The notes under the pieces are model-generated. The model saw nothing but the letters and a program-made list of their open reading frames with translations. It searched no databases and was not told the DNA's origin. From positions 1 to 28,316 of the forward strand of contig CAJUCC010000040.1 in NCBI GenBank assembly GCA_910585205.1: DNA of 28,316 nucleotides, given 5' to 3'. Positions 14,389-22,754 of the stretch are shown here, piece after piece (positions within the stretch are counted from its first letter, which is position 1; the number at the start of each line of letters is the position of its first letter). The translations under genes and the position numbers were made by a program. The DNA is from an uncultured Lachnospiraceae bacterium (GTDB lineage: Bacteria; Bacillota; Clostridia; Lachnospirales; Lachnospiraceae).

Positions 14389-15777
14389 ATGGAAACATTT
14401 TCAAATGCAGTCTCGGCTGTTGACACTTTTGTCTGGGGCCCCGTCATGTTGATTCTGCTGGTGGGAACCGGCATTTTTCTGACAATCCGCACCGGATTTC
14501 TGCCCTGGCGCAATCTGGGATATGCCTTAAAAAGCACGTTGAGCAAGGAAGCCCGCAAAAAAAGCGGGAAGGGGGACATCTCCCCGTTCTCGGCACTGAC
14601 AACCGCGCTGGCGGCGACCATCGGTACCGGAAATATCGTGGGTGTGGCCACCGCCATGGTATCCGGCGGTCCGGGCGCCCTTGTCTGGATGTGGATTTCC
14701 GCCTGTTTCGGTCTGACATCCAAATTCAGCGAATGTATGCTGGCCATCAAATACCGCGAGGTCAACGCCGAAGGCGAAATGTCCGGCGGCCCGATGTACA
14801 CAATGAAGAAAGCGCTGAAAAATAAAGCGCTCGGCAGCGTTCTCGGATGGCTCTTCGCCCTGTTCGCCGTTGTCGCCTCCTTTGGTATCGGCAATATGAC
14901 GCAGGCCAATTCCATTACCAGCGCTTTAAATGAAACCTTCGCTGCTCCGAACTGGATCATCGGCATAATTCTCACGGTTGTTTCCCTGCTGATTATCGTC
15001 GGTGGGATCAAGTCCATTTCCCGCGTATCGCAGGTTGTCGTACCGATTATGGCAGTCTTTTATGTGATCGCGGCATTGATCGTTATCGCAGGTAATATCT
15101 CCAATATTCCGGCCGGCGTGGCTATGATTTTCCGCATGGCATTCAGCACAAAGGCCATCGGCGGCGGCCTCTGCGGAACGATTACGGCCTCCATGATGAG
15201 CGCCATGCGTTTCGGTGTGGCCCGCGGCGTATTCTCCAATGAAGCCGGTATGGGTTCCGCCGCCATCACGGCCGCTGCCGCAACGACCGACAGCCCGGTC
15301 CGTCAGGCTTATATCAATATGACCGGAACGTTCTGGGATACCATCGTCGTATGTACGATGACCGGCCTCGCCATTGCATCCTCCGGCGTTCTGGGGCAAG
15401 TCAATCCGGCTACCGGTCAATTATATGAGGGAGCTTCCCTGACAATCGCCGCTTTCGGTACGGTACTCGGCCCTGCGGGCGGCTGGCTCGTCAGCATCGG
15501 TATTACCCTGTTCGCCTTTTCCACCATTCTCGGATGGGAATATCACGGCGAAAAAGCCTATGAATATCTGCTCGGAACGCATAAATTCAATATGGTATAC
15601 CGGATCGCATTCTCGCTTGTCGTGTTTATCGGCTCCGTTGCCACCCTTGATCTTGTATGGAATCTCTCGGATATTGCAAACGCATTGATGGCAATCCCCA
15701 ACCTGATCTGTATGCTGCTGCTGAGCGGAGAGATCGCAAACGATATAAAAGCATTTCAGAAGGAACTGAAAAAGTAA
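14389..15777 (+). CDS. agcS: Sodium:alanine (glycine) symporter, AgcS family
   Basis: Membrane transporter taking up alanine and/or glycine with sodium (amino acid-cation symporter family, PF01235). 462 residues with about ten to eleven hydrophobic helices. Family signatures: GTGNIVGVATAMVSGGPGALVWMW near residues 80-100, TSKFSE, and RFGVARGVFSNEAGMGSAAI near 280. The start is the ATG 14389-14391 behind GGGAGG; an ATG 22 codons earlier would include the leader terminator and has no ribosome binding site. A leader with a terminator-like hairpin suggests attenuation, but no glycine riboswitch is visible, although such riboswitches often precede this family. Alanine versus glycine preference cannot be called. 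Confidence 0.95.
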   Translation: METFSNAVSAVDTFVWGPVMLILLVGTGIFLTIRTGFLPWRNLGYALKSTLSKEARKKSGKGDISPFSALTTALAATIGTGNIVGVATAMVSGGPGALVWMWISACFGLTSKFSECMLAIKYREVNAEGEMSGGPMYTMKKALKNKALGSVLGWLFALFAVVASFGIGNMTQANSITSALNETFAAPNWIIGIILTVVSLLIIVGGIKSISRVSQVVVPIMAVFYVIAALIVIAGNISNIPAGVAMIFRMAFSTKAIGGGLCGTITASMMSAMRFGVARGVFSNEAGMGSAAITAAAATTDSPVRQAYINMTGTFWDTIVVCTMTGLAIASSGVLGQVNPATGQLYEGASLTIAAFGTVLGPAGGWLVSIGITLFAFSTILGWEYHGEKAYEYLLGTHKFNMVYRIAFSLVVFIGSVATLDLVWNLSDIANALMAIPNLICMLLLSGEIANDIKAFQKELKK

Positions 15778-15794
15778 AAACCGCTGCATTACAA

Positions 15795-15839
15795 GGCGCC
15801 GGAGCTTTGCGTGGACTGTTCTCCACCCGCTCCGGCGCC
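15795..15839. terminator. Two-tier hairpin between convergent agcS and MMPL-partner genes
   Basis: GGCGCCGGAGC (15795-15805) pairs over 11 bp with GCTCCGGCGCC (15829-15839). Inside it a second stem GTGGA/TCCAC (15811-15826) forms. Downstream sequence is pyrimidine-rich but lacks a clean U run on either strand. It fills the space between two genes that end at 15777 and 15851. Confidence 0.7.
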
Positions 15840-15850
15840 GTCTCTGTCTC

Positions 15851-17737
15851 TTATTCTTTCACAAACCAGTGGTATATCTTCACAAACACCGCCTTCAGTC
15901 TTCCCCACACGCCAATGTCCTCCGGCGCCCGCTCGAGATCCACCGTATTGTCCACATCGTCGTCATCCGGGCTGATCTCCGCCGTACGCATGATAATCTG
16001 GATACTGTCCGGTGCGGCGTTCCGATCGGAGGTAAAGGAAGGAAATGCCTCCTCCGTATCGATATTGAGAATATTGCTCTCATCCTCGATTTCATCCAGT
16101 TCGTCGTCCACCGCTTCTTTCATGGTATCTTTGGCATCCCGGAACACCTCGCTGCCGCCGGCAATGCCGATACCGCTGTCTAAAATGCCGATCATCCCGC
16201 TCAGGCTGGCGTCAATGGCCGCGTCCAGACTTGTCTCTGTGGCATCCAGCAGCGTGCGCATGCTGCGCAGCGCCATCTGGGTTGCCGTCACACTGCTGCC
16301 TGCGCTGTCCAGAAACATCTGCGTTTCATCCAGAAGCATCAGTACATGTTCCTTATAGTCCTGCGTCATATGGCCGCCCAGTGTATAACTTTCATTCAGC
16401 ACTTCGCTGGCCTTATTTGTCAGGTTTTCCACTTCATGTACAACGCCTTCCGTATCTTCCAGCACAGGAACCGCCGATTTGGTCAGCGCACCGGCAAACT
16501 CCGCAAGATAACCGACCTCCGCTCCCACCTGCAGATTGCCCAGATCGGCGGGATCGCCGGTCTGCCCATATATCTTTTTCAGCGTGTCAATCGTCTCCGC
16601 AATCTCTTCCTCGGTATCTCCGGCGCCGTTTTTCATCGTCCGCCGCAGTTTTTCCATGGAATCCTGTAAGTCTTTGGAAGCGTCCTCCATATCCTTCAGA
16701 TATTCGTCCATCTCGTAAACGCTGTGCCGGATTGTTTCCAGCCGTTCCATGGCATCGATATAATCGGCCTTTTCAATCACCGTCTGCGCGGACAAAAGCG
16801 TGAGGCTGTTTTTTATGCCGTCCAGGGAATCGATGGCGGCATCCACATCGGATTTCACCTGCCCCTCCCCCGCGTCAAATGTGGCTTTTGCCTCCTGTGC
16901 CTTGCGGATGCCTCTCTGCGTCTCCTCCAGACTGCCTTTCATGTCCGAGAGATGATCCAGTATCACATCCGCGCTGTCACTCATAGCGTCCATGGAGTCC
17001 CGCACTTTATCCTTGACTTCCCGGATGTCTGCCATGCGGTCCAGGGAGGAAAGTGTGGCCGGAACCATCATAAACATCAGCCCCGTGCTCTCAAAGTTCT
17101 CCGTCCCGATGTCAATGCGGAACGTTCCGCTCTCCCCCGGCAGCGCCATAAAGAGGACCGCCTTTTTCGTGCCCAGCGTCTGAAGCTGCGAGCCGGGCGC
17201 TTCCAGCGAATAGTTATCCTTATCCATATCCACCAGCGTGGCCACCGTGAGAATCATATTGTTTCTGTAATATTCGGGTGCGGCGGGATTCGGCTCTACG
17301 GTAACCAGCATTGTCACCATACCGGCCGCACCGGCCAGCTCGTCCCCGCTGCATTCTTTTCCGTTTAACCGGTATGTAACGTCCAGATCCCAGGGAAGTT
17401 CCTGTGCCAGTCTGTCTGTTTTGCACTCAAAATAAAAGCGTTCCCCTTCCTGTCCGCTCAGATCCCAAGTCACCCTGCCGGCCTCGACCTGCGGCACTGC
17501 CCGGTTACTCATATTGACCACTTCATTGTAATCGCCGTAATCCACAATCGACGTATTGCCGTTCAGCATACAGCCCTTTACAATATTGACTTCCTCCACC
17601 GCACCGTAATAGTCCAGATTCACATACACCGATTCGTCAACGCGCACCTGCGGCGGTGCCGCCTGCAAATCCACACATGCCATATGAAAAATCAGAACCG
17701 ATGCCATTCCCAGTGCCGCACTCTGTTTCCATTTCAT
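15851..17737 (-). CDS. Exported coiled-coil protein, partner of the MMPL transporter, function unknown
   Basis: I do not recognise a named family. The 628 residues begin with a signal peptide (MKWKQSAALGMASVLIFHMACVDLQAA), then a domain of ~200 residues with beta-like sequence. Residues ~220-520 are long helical coiled-coil stretches rich in Asp, Glu, Ala and Leu (for example MDAMSDSADVILDHLSDMKG). An acidic tail (SPDDDDVDNTVD) and a short aromatic-basic end (VFVKIYHWFVKE) follow. No internal membrane helix is evident, though the last 20 residues could lie on the membrane. The start chosen (17735-17737) sits behind AGAAGGGG; an upstream ATG overlaps the MMPL stop. The two genes are 16 bases apart, so translational coupling is likely. 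It probably works outside the membrane with the MMPL pump, loosely like the periplasmic or YhgE-type coiled-coil partners of other exporters. Confidence 0.85.
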   Translation of the reverse strand: MKWKQSAALGMASVLIFHMACVDLQAAPPQVRVDESVYVNLDYYGAVEEVNIVKGCMLNGNTSIVDYGDYNEVVNMSNRAVPQVEAGRVTWDLSGQEGERFYFECKTDRLAQELPWDLDVTYRLNGKECSGDELAGAAGMVTMLVTVEPNPAAPEYYRNNMILTVATLVDMDKDNYSLEAPGSQLQTLGTKKAVLFMALPGESGTFRIDIGTENFESTGLMFMMVPATLSSLDRMADIREVKDKVRDSMDAMSDSADVILDHLSDMKGSLEETQRGIRKAQEAKATFDAGEGQVKSDVDAAIDSLDGIKNSLTLLSAQTVIEKADYIDAMERLETIRHSVYEMDEYLKDMEDASKDLQDSMEKLRRTMKNGAGDTEEEIAETIDTLKKIYGQTGDPADLGNLQVGAEVGYLAEFAGALTKSAVPVLEDTEGVVHEVENLTNKASEVLNESYTLGGHMTQDYKEHVLMLLDETQMFLDSAGSSVTATQMALRSMRTLLDATETSLDAAIDASLSGMIGILDSGIGIAGGSEVFRDAKDTMKEAVDDELDEIEDESNILNIDTEEAFPSFTSDRNAAPDSIQIIMRTAEISPDDDDVDNTVDLERAPEDIGVWGRLKAVFVKIYHWFVKE

Positions 17738-17753
17738 TGTTCCGCATCCCCTT

Positions 17754-20063
17754 CTATTCATTGTCTTCCGCCTGTCTGTCCCGCTTTGCCAGTTCCCTTT
17801 TTGTCTTCCGCTGCTGCCGCCTGTCCGCCAGTCGTTTCATCAGCTCCCGCCGCTGCTGCCTGTGCAGCGCCACTCTTCGGCGAATCCGTTCGATCTCTTT
17901 GCGTTTCAGCGCATCCCGAATCTCCTTTTCCCGGAAAACAAGTGTGTCAAATACGGTCAAAAGCGCCGGAACCGCCAGAATTACCATACACATACTGATA
18001 AGTCCGCCCCGGCCGATCAGATGACCGAGAGAAGAAATGGCGCTGACGGACGAAATAAAATAAATGCCGTACCCGGCTACCGTCAGAATCGTGCCGGAAG
18101 TCAGTATGGACAGAATACTGCGCTGCAATGCGTCGACAGCCGCCGCTTTCTTTTCTATATTATGTTCTCTGTTATACATATAATTGTTGGTCAGTAAAAT
18201 GGAATAATCGACCGTGGCCCCCAGCTGTATGCAGCTTACAATAATAAAACCGTTAAACATAAAACTCTCCCCCATCAGGTAGGGAACGGTCATATTCATA
18301 TAAGTTGCAATCGTAATCGGAATCAGCACCAGCACCGGCAGCAGCATTGATTTAAACGCAATTCCCACGACCACCGCCACCGCCAGCAGCGAAAGGATAT
18401 TTGTCACCGCATAGTCCGGCACCATCAGTTCTTTCAGGTCCTGCGTGGACGGCGTATTGCCCACCACATAGGCGTTTTGGGGATAGTGCTTTTTTACGAT
18501 CGTCTGAATCTCATCCGACGTTTCGAACGCCAGCTCACTTTCCGTATCGGTTCTCGTATACAGCAGCATGCGGGCGTACCGCTCCGTCCTAAGCTGTCCG
18601 CGAATGCTTTCCGGGACAAAGTCTTCCGGTATCCCGACCGGCAGAACATTGGCAATTCCCATTACACTTTTTACATAATACAGGTCTTCCAGTTCGTCCG
18701 CCAGTTCCCGCTCCTTAATCGGCGTCTCATTGGGGACGATAACCAAGTACAGATTGCTGCGTCCGAATTTTGCCTCAATCTCCGCCGTGTCATCGTATAC
18801 TTTCGTTCCCTCACTTCTGCCGAGCGCACTGTTGCCGAACGTAAAGCTGTTCATATTCTGCGCCACATAGGACGGAACGACAACGATCACCATAAGCGCC
18901 AGCACAATGTAACGGAGCTTGAACACGGCTCGTGACGCCAGATGAAATTTCGGCATTATGCTTTTGTGCTTCGTCTTTTCGATCAGATTTCCAAACCGCA
19001 GAAGAAGCGCCGGCATCAGGAATAAAACCGTAACCACACTGCAGATAATGCTTTTTCCCAAAACCAGTCCCACATCGCGCCCGAGGCCGAACCGCATCGC
19101 CAGAAGCGCCATAAATCCGACAAACGTCGTCATCGCACTTGACAAAATAGAAACCGCCGATTCCTTCAGCGCTCCCGCCATCGCTTTTTCTTCGTTGCCC
19201 GGCTTTTCCTCATTCCGCCGCACAAACGTATGCAGCAAAAACACCGAGTAGTCCATCGAAGTGGCGAGCTGCAGAACCGACGACACACTGGAACTCATAA
19301 AAGAGATGGTTCCCAGAAAAATATTGCTCCCCATATTCAGAATAATGGCAATGCCCATAACAGTCAGAAAAAGCAGCGGCTCAAACCACGAATCGGTGGT
19401 CAGACAGAGGATGAGCAGTATCAGCACCACGGCCACCGCCATAATAATCTGAATCTCTCTCGTCAGCGTCTCTTCCAGCGATTTATTTTCCACGGCAGGT
19501 CCCGCATACCGCCCCCGCTCACCCAGAATATCCTGTATCGCGCTGATGGCTTCCTTGGTCGCCTCGTCGTTGTCCCCCTGTTCAAAGGTGACATCCATCA
19601 CGGCGCAGCGATCTCTGTAATAGTCCTTCTGTGCATCCAGATCGATAAAGTCCTGCCCCATGTAAACGTCCTGCCCCATCCATGTCACCATGTCCACGCC
19701 GTCCACATTTTCCATCATCTGTTGATACAGGTAAGCTTCATAGACGGAAACGTCCGTAATCATAATCCTGGCAGTGCCCGGATAACCGAACTCCCGCTCC
19801 ATCAGATCGATCGCCTTCTTGGACTCCGTATAAGAAGGCAGATATTCCGTCAGATCATAATTTACCCTGACCCGCGGCGCATTGATGGCACTGAGAAAAA
19901 TCAGCACCAGAAAAAGCATTTCAATCAAATGCCGCCGTCTGACAATCGTATTGGCAAAGCCGTTTGTCTTTATGTAACGCAGTCCTTCCCGTATACTGCC
20001 GGTTCCGCTTTTGTGCTTCACCACCAGTCTGTCCCAAAATTCCTTCCATTTTTCGGTAAACAA
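17754..20063 (-). CDS. RND/MMPL family transporter
   Basis: Large membrane pump of the MMPL/RND superfamily, 769 residues. It has two repeats, each a transmembrane helix, an extracytoplasmic domain and a block of five helices. Repeat 1 starts near residue 40 (IEMLFLVLIFLSAINAPRVRVNYDLTEYLP) with a helix block around 210-360; repeat 2 starts near residue 385 with a block from about 560. The LATSMDYSVFLLHTF and LGATVDYSILLTNNY segments hold the conserved Asp of the proton-relay helix in each half. The last ~60 residues are a very basic, Arg/Lys-rich helix (QQRRELMKRLADRRQQRK). Translation appears to start at a TTG (20061-20063) behind GGGGAAG, which is tentative. It is followed by the exported coiled-coil gene. 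The substrate is unknown; lipids or hydrophobic compounds are typical for the family. Confidence 0.92.
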   Translation of the reverse strand: MFTEKWKEFWDRLVVKHKSGTGSIREGLRYIKTNGFANTIVRRRHLIEMLFLVLIFLSAINAPRVRVNYDLTEYLPSYTESKKAIDLMEREFGYPGTARIMITDVSVYEAYLYQQMMENVDGVDMVTWMGQDVYMGQDFIDLDAQKDYYRDRCAVMDVTFEQGDNDEATKEAISAIQDILGERGRYAGPAVENKSLEETLTREIQIIMAVAVVLILLILCLTTDSWFEPLLFLTVMGIAIILNMGSNIFLGTISFMSSSVSSVLQLATSMDYSVFLLHTFVRRNEEKPGNEEKAMAGALKESAVSILSSAMTTFVGFMALLAMRFGLGRDVGLVLGKSIICSVVTVLFLMPALLLRFGNLIEKTKHKSIMPKFHLASRAVFKLRYIVLALMVIVVVPSYVAQNMNSFTFGNSALGRSEGTKVYDDTAEIEAKFGRSNLYLVIVPNETPIKERELADELEDLYYVKSVMGIANVLPVGIPEDFVPESIRGQLRTERYARMLLYTRTDTESELAFETSDEIQTIVKKHYPQNAYVVGNTPSTQDLKELMVPDYAVTNILSLLAVAVVVGIAFKSMLLPVLVLIPITIATYMNMTVPYLMGESFMFNGFIIVSCIQLGATVDYSILLTNNYMYNREHNIEKKAAAVDALQRSILSILTSGTILTVAGYGIYFISSVSAISSLGHLIGRGGLISMCMVILAVPALLTVFDTLVFREKEIRDALKRKEIERIRRRVALHRQQRRELMKRLADRRQQRKTKRELAKRDRQAEDNE

Positions 20064-20120
20064 GCCACTTCCCCGCTTTCCCTTGCCATTTTCTGCAAAA
20101 ATTTCTTTTATCCACAGAAA

Positions 20121-20150
20121 ATTATAGTCAAAACAAGGTGTATATTACAC
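20121..20150 (-). promoter_or_regulatory. Possible promoter -10 and palindrome upstream of the MMPL gene
   Basis: On the minus strand a perfect TATAAT lies at 20121-20126. A palindrome GTGTA-TAT-TACAC (20138-20150) lies where spacer and -35 would be, and no good -35 is visible. This is the layout of a repressor-controlled or activator-dependent promoter, but each part is short. Confidence 0.4.
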
Positions 20151-20254
20151 ATGCGATCACTTGCCTGTGTATCTTTTTAAAATACATAACAACAAAAATG
20201 TATAAAAAATACGGCTCCGCTGTATGTTACGCGGGCGGATGATTCCCCTGTCAT

Positions 20255-20287
20255 AAAAATACCCGCTGCATTCGCAAATGCAGCGGG
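20255..20287 (-). terminator. Rho-independent terminator after the secreted paralog pair
   Basis: CCCGCTGCAT (20262-20271) pairs with ATGCAGCGGG (20278-20287), 10 bp. On the minus strand it is followed by TATTTTTATG. It ends the transcript of the two paralogous genes. Confidence 0.92.
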
Positions 20288-20317
20288 CATCTTATCGTTT
20301 TTTCCGCTTTTACCGGA

Positions 20318-20905
20318 TCAGAAATACAGATTGTCAATGGTTTCGATCGCGTCAATCGCATCCGTCATGTCATCGAGAATTTCATCAAGGGAATCCTCAC
20401 ATTCCGGGCATTCAAAAAAGTACGCCGGCATGGACCAGTAGGTATTTAATTCCGTATCAAGCGTAAACTCGGAATAAATAACGCCGTGTCTACAGCTATG
20501 GCTGAACAGGTTCAATACCGTCTGCATTGCAGAACCCGCGCCCGCGTCTTTCTGCGCCACTTCCCCGATAATCGCCATTTCAAACCGATCGTCAAAGCCA
20601 TTGCAGTTCAGATCCAGATAACCGCAGCCGTTGATCGGATCTCTGTCGTCGATCCCGTCGCCGTCCGCATCCTGCAGTGTTCCCCATACATCCGTCCGGC
20701 GTACAAATGCATTTACAAATGTATGCTCATCCATATTGTCAAGACCCACTTCATAAGATGCCAGAATCTCCGGCGTCATAATCGGCTGATAATTCTGTAC
20801 CTGCTGCGGTGCACTTTCCGGCGCCGCTTCCTCCGCGCATACCGTCAGGCCGCTTCCAAGCAGCAATGCGGCCGCCATTGCCAGCCCCCATACACTTTTT
20901 CTCAT
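20318..20905 (-). CDS. Secreted protein with calcium-loop-like and Cys/His motifs, paralog 1
   Basis: Not a family I recognise. 195 residues. A signal peptide (MRKSVWGLAMAAALLLGSGLTVCA) is followed by a Pro/Gln linker. The conserved core runs from MTPEILAS (residue 43) to the DADGDGIDDRD loop (79-89) and the DLNCNGFDDRFE loop (98-109), both spaced like Asp-rich calcium sites of EF-hand/dockerin/thrombospondin-3 type. Cys94 and Cys101 lie between or in them. HSCRH (136-140) and CPEC (166-169) follow, possibly a metal site or disulfides, then an acidic tail. I start it at the second ATG (20903-20905), 7 bases after AAAGGGG. It lies 46 bases after its paralog, same strand, with a terminator behind. 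Role unknown; presumably extracellular or wall-associated. Confidence 0.88.
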   Translation of the reverse strand: MRKSVWGLAMAAALLLGSGLTVCAEEAAPESAPQQVQNYQPIMTPEILASYEVGLDNMDEHTFVNAFVRRTDVWGTLQDADGDGIDDRDPINGCGYLDLNCNGFDDRFEMAIIGEVAQKDAGAGSAMQTVLNLFSHSCRHGVIYSEFTLDTELNTYWSMPAYFFECPECEDSLDEILDDMTDAIDAIETIDNLYF

Positions 20906-20951
20906 TGTCATTCCCCTTTCTTCATCTGTACGGACTCCCCGTATCTTTCGG

Positions 20952-21518
20952 TTACAGCAGACTGATGCCTCCCGCCGCTCCCCGAATGGCTTCCAGCGTA
21001 TCCTTCATTGCTTCCGTACATTCGGGACATTTGTCATAATAATCCGGCATGGACACAATTCCCACATCCTCGTCAAACTCAAACGACGATGCTACAATCC
21101 CATGATTGCATCTGTGGCTGAACAGAACATTCAGTGTCAGCATCAGTGCATACCCCTCTTCCGGCGATTCCTGCATTGTCGCATTCAAAAGTTCCATTTC
21201 AAACCGGTCGTCAAACCCGTTGCAGTTCAGATCGACATACCCGCAGCCATTGATCGGATCCCGGTCGTCGATTCCGTCACCGTCCGCATCCTGCAGGCTT
21301 CCCCATATGTCGGTACGCCGCACCAGCGCATTTCCCAGTATGCTGATGTCAGACTCCAGTGTTATCCCCTGAAAAGATGCCAGAATCTCCGGTGTCATCA
21401 TCTGCTGATAATTTTGTGCAGGAGCAGGCGCAGGCGGCGTTTCCTCCGCGCATACCGTTACACTGCTGCCAAGCAGCAGGCCACAGGCAAGCAGAAGGCT
21501 CAATACCTTTCGTTTCAT
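20952..21518 (-). CDS. Secreted protein with calcium-loop-like and Cys/His motifs, paralog 2
   Basis: 188 residues, clearly a paralog of the next gene downstream. Signal peptide MKRKVLSLLLACGLLLGSSVTVCA. The mature region shares the MTPEILAS segment, VRRTD-WG-LQ, the DADGDGIDDRD loop (77-87), the DLNCNGFDDRFEM stretch (96-108), HRCNH (135-139) and CPEC (164-167). The loop block of about 33 residues is nearly identical between the two copies, while the parts on either side diverge, which points to functional constraint on that block. An AAAGGGGG site precedes the ATG. The gene follows the choloylglycine-hydrolase-family gene by 61 bases on the same strand, with an extended -10 promoter candidate in that gap. 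No enzyme motif is seen. Confidence 0.88.
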   Translation of the reverse strand: MKRKVLSLLLACGLLLGSSVTVCAEETPPAPAPAQNYQQMMTPEILASFQGITLESDISILGNALVRRTDIWGSLQDADGDGIDDRDPINGCGYVDLNCNGFDDRFEMELLNATMQESPEEGYALMLTLNVLFSHRCNHGIVASSFEFDEDVGIVSMPDYYDKCPECTEAMKDTLEAIRGAAGGISLL

Positions 21519-21550
21519 GTCAATTCCCCCTTTTCTTTACAATTTTATAT

Positions 21551-21559
21551 ATTATAGCA
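21551..21559 (-). promoter_or_regulatory. Extended -10 promoter candidate for the secreted paralog pair
   Basis: On the minus strand TGCTATAAT (21551-21559) is a complete extended -10 element. A -35 is not clear. It sits between the hydrolase stop (21580) and the paralog start (21518). The leader would be about 25 bases. Confidence 0.45.
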
Positions 21560-21579
21560 CATTATAATCGGACAATGCA

Positions 21580-22557
21580 TCATTTTTGCATCATTTGAAT
21601 CTGTTCTTCCCGAATCAGCGCATATCTTGTCAGACAACTGCCCTCCAGATCCGTCTTATGCAGATCGACTGCCGTTATCTGACGGTTTTCGTAGGTTGTG
21701 TAGTAATAGATTCCCCGGTCCCCGTTACAACACGACGTATAAATCGTCATTTCATACTTTCCGTTCCCGATCTCACAGCATCCCCGCTGCTGCTCCACCG
21801 AACCGAGGATATGAAAAAACTGTCCCACGCTTTCCGGTTCCGATTCGCCGGAGACGGCATGCAGTCTTGTAAAAGCCGCTCTGATAAAGCGGGACTGTGA
21901 AGACAGATCACCCGGCAGTCCCAAAGCCCCCATTCCCCGGCTGTACGGCCGCAGCGGCAGTTCGCTGCAAAAAAGGTTTTCCGGCTCCCGCGGGGAAAGG
22001 TGCATATAATTGTTCAGGGCAAACATCTGCCGGTCAAACGGCGGATTGTTTGTCAATACTCCGACCGGGTTTTCATAAATATGCATGCCGTCCGCCATGA
22101 CTTCCATCGTTACCGCGCCGCACCGGTCCGCAATCATCCAGTGAAGCGGCGCCGCCGGAAGCCCTGCGCTGAAAACATCGTCTGTCAGATTCAGATTTTC
22201 CAGCATCCTCCCCGCCTCTTTGACCGATGCACACTGTCCCAGAATCCAGGGGATCAACTCAAATGTCGCCACATTATCCTTATGCGCCGCCGCTTTCCCG
22301 TATACCGCATTTCCCGGAAAATACAGACCGGCCATACCCAGGCCCTTTTCGTTCATCCCGTCATAATAGAGCGGGTATCCGTCTTCCACATGCGCCATGC
22401 CGATTATCGCATAATGGCTTTCCGAATTCCCCATATACCGAAACGGAAACGGATAATGCCTCGGGGTCACCGTAATCTCTTCCCCATACGAAAAATCAAA
22501 GTCAAGTGTGCGTCCGAAATAAAAGTCCTTCGTCCGGTATGTTATCGCTGTGCACAT
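21580..22557 (-). CDS. Choloylglycine hydrolase family protein (bile salt hydrolase or penicillin V acylase type)
   Basis: N-terminal nucleophile amidase that cleaves linear amide bonds, as in deconjugation of taurine- or glycine-linked bile salts, or penicillin V. After removal of Met1, Cys2 is the nucleophile. Arg16, Asp19, Asn170 (VGVLTNNP) and Arg223 (SRFIR) match catalytic positions of the Clostridium perfringens enzyme as I recall it. The sequence GMNEKGLGMAGLYFPG and the end (IYTSCCNGDRGIYYYTTYENRQITAVDL) strongly resemble clostridial bile salt hydrolases. Residue 79 is Tyr where the C. perfringens enzyme has Asn (LNFP); Tyr there is typical of penicillin acylases, so substrate is open. 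325 residues, no signal peptide, cytoplasmic. It has a possible extended -10 promoter upstream. Confidence 0.92.
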   Translation of the reverse strand: MCTAITYRTKDFYFGRTLDFDFSYGEEITVTPRHYPFPFRYMGNSESHYAIIGMAHVEDGYPLYYDGMNEKGLGMAGLYFPGNAVYGKAAAHKDNVATFELIPWILGQCASVKEAGRMLENLNLTDDVFSAGLPAAPLHWMIADRCGAVTMEVMADGMHIYENPVGVLTNNPPFDRQMFALNNYMHLSPREPENLFCSELPLRPYSRGMGALGLPGDLSSQSRFIRAAFTRLHAVSGESEPESVGQFFHILGSVEQQRGCCEIGNGKYEMTIYTSCCNGDRGIYYYTTYENRQITAVDLHKTDLEGSCLTRYALIREEQIQMMQK

Positions 22558-22685
22558 ATTGCTGCCTCCTCTCGTTTTCTCTCACATGTAGTCTCTCCCG
22601 GTTTCCGAAGTCCGATACGCCCCGCCGGTTTTCCGGTTTTCTGTCGCAGTATGCCGGATTCTGCAAAATATCAGCCTTCCGCCCA

Positions 22686-22714
22686 CACCGGGGAAACATT
22701 TCCGGCATATGATA
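22686..22714 (+). promoter_or_regulatory. Sigma-K-like promoter candidate for the DUF4397-like gene
   Basis: CACC (22686-22689), 16 bases, then CATATGATA (22706-22714), fitting the mother-cell sigma-K pattern mACm-16/17-CATAnnnTA. No sigma-A promoter is visible here for the plus-strand gene. Short matches like this occur by chance. Confidence 0.35.
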
Positions 22715-22715
22715 C

Positions 22716-22724
22716 ATTATAGCA
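22716..22724 (-). promoter_or_regulatory. Extended -10 promoter candidate for the hydrolase gene
   Basis: On the minus strand TGCTATAAT at 22716-22724 is a full extended -10. No convincing -35 is seen. The leader to the hydrolase start would be about 150 bases and shows nothing else I can name. Confidence 0.5.
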
Positions 22725-22754
22725 TTTGCATCCGTGAAAGAAAGGATCTGTCTT

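Noticed and set aside
15851..17737. YhgE/Pip-type phage infection protein
   Set aside because: Only the signal peptide and coiled coils are similar in outline. The several membrane helices at the C-terminus of YhgE/Pip are missing, so I do not use that name.
21555..21600. Direct repeat TGCATCATTT near the hydrolase 3' end
   Set aside because: It is a two-copy AT-rich repeat that overlaps the end of the hydrolase coding region and shows no link to any promoter.
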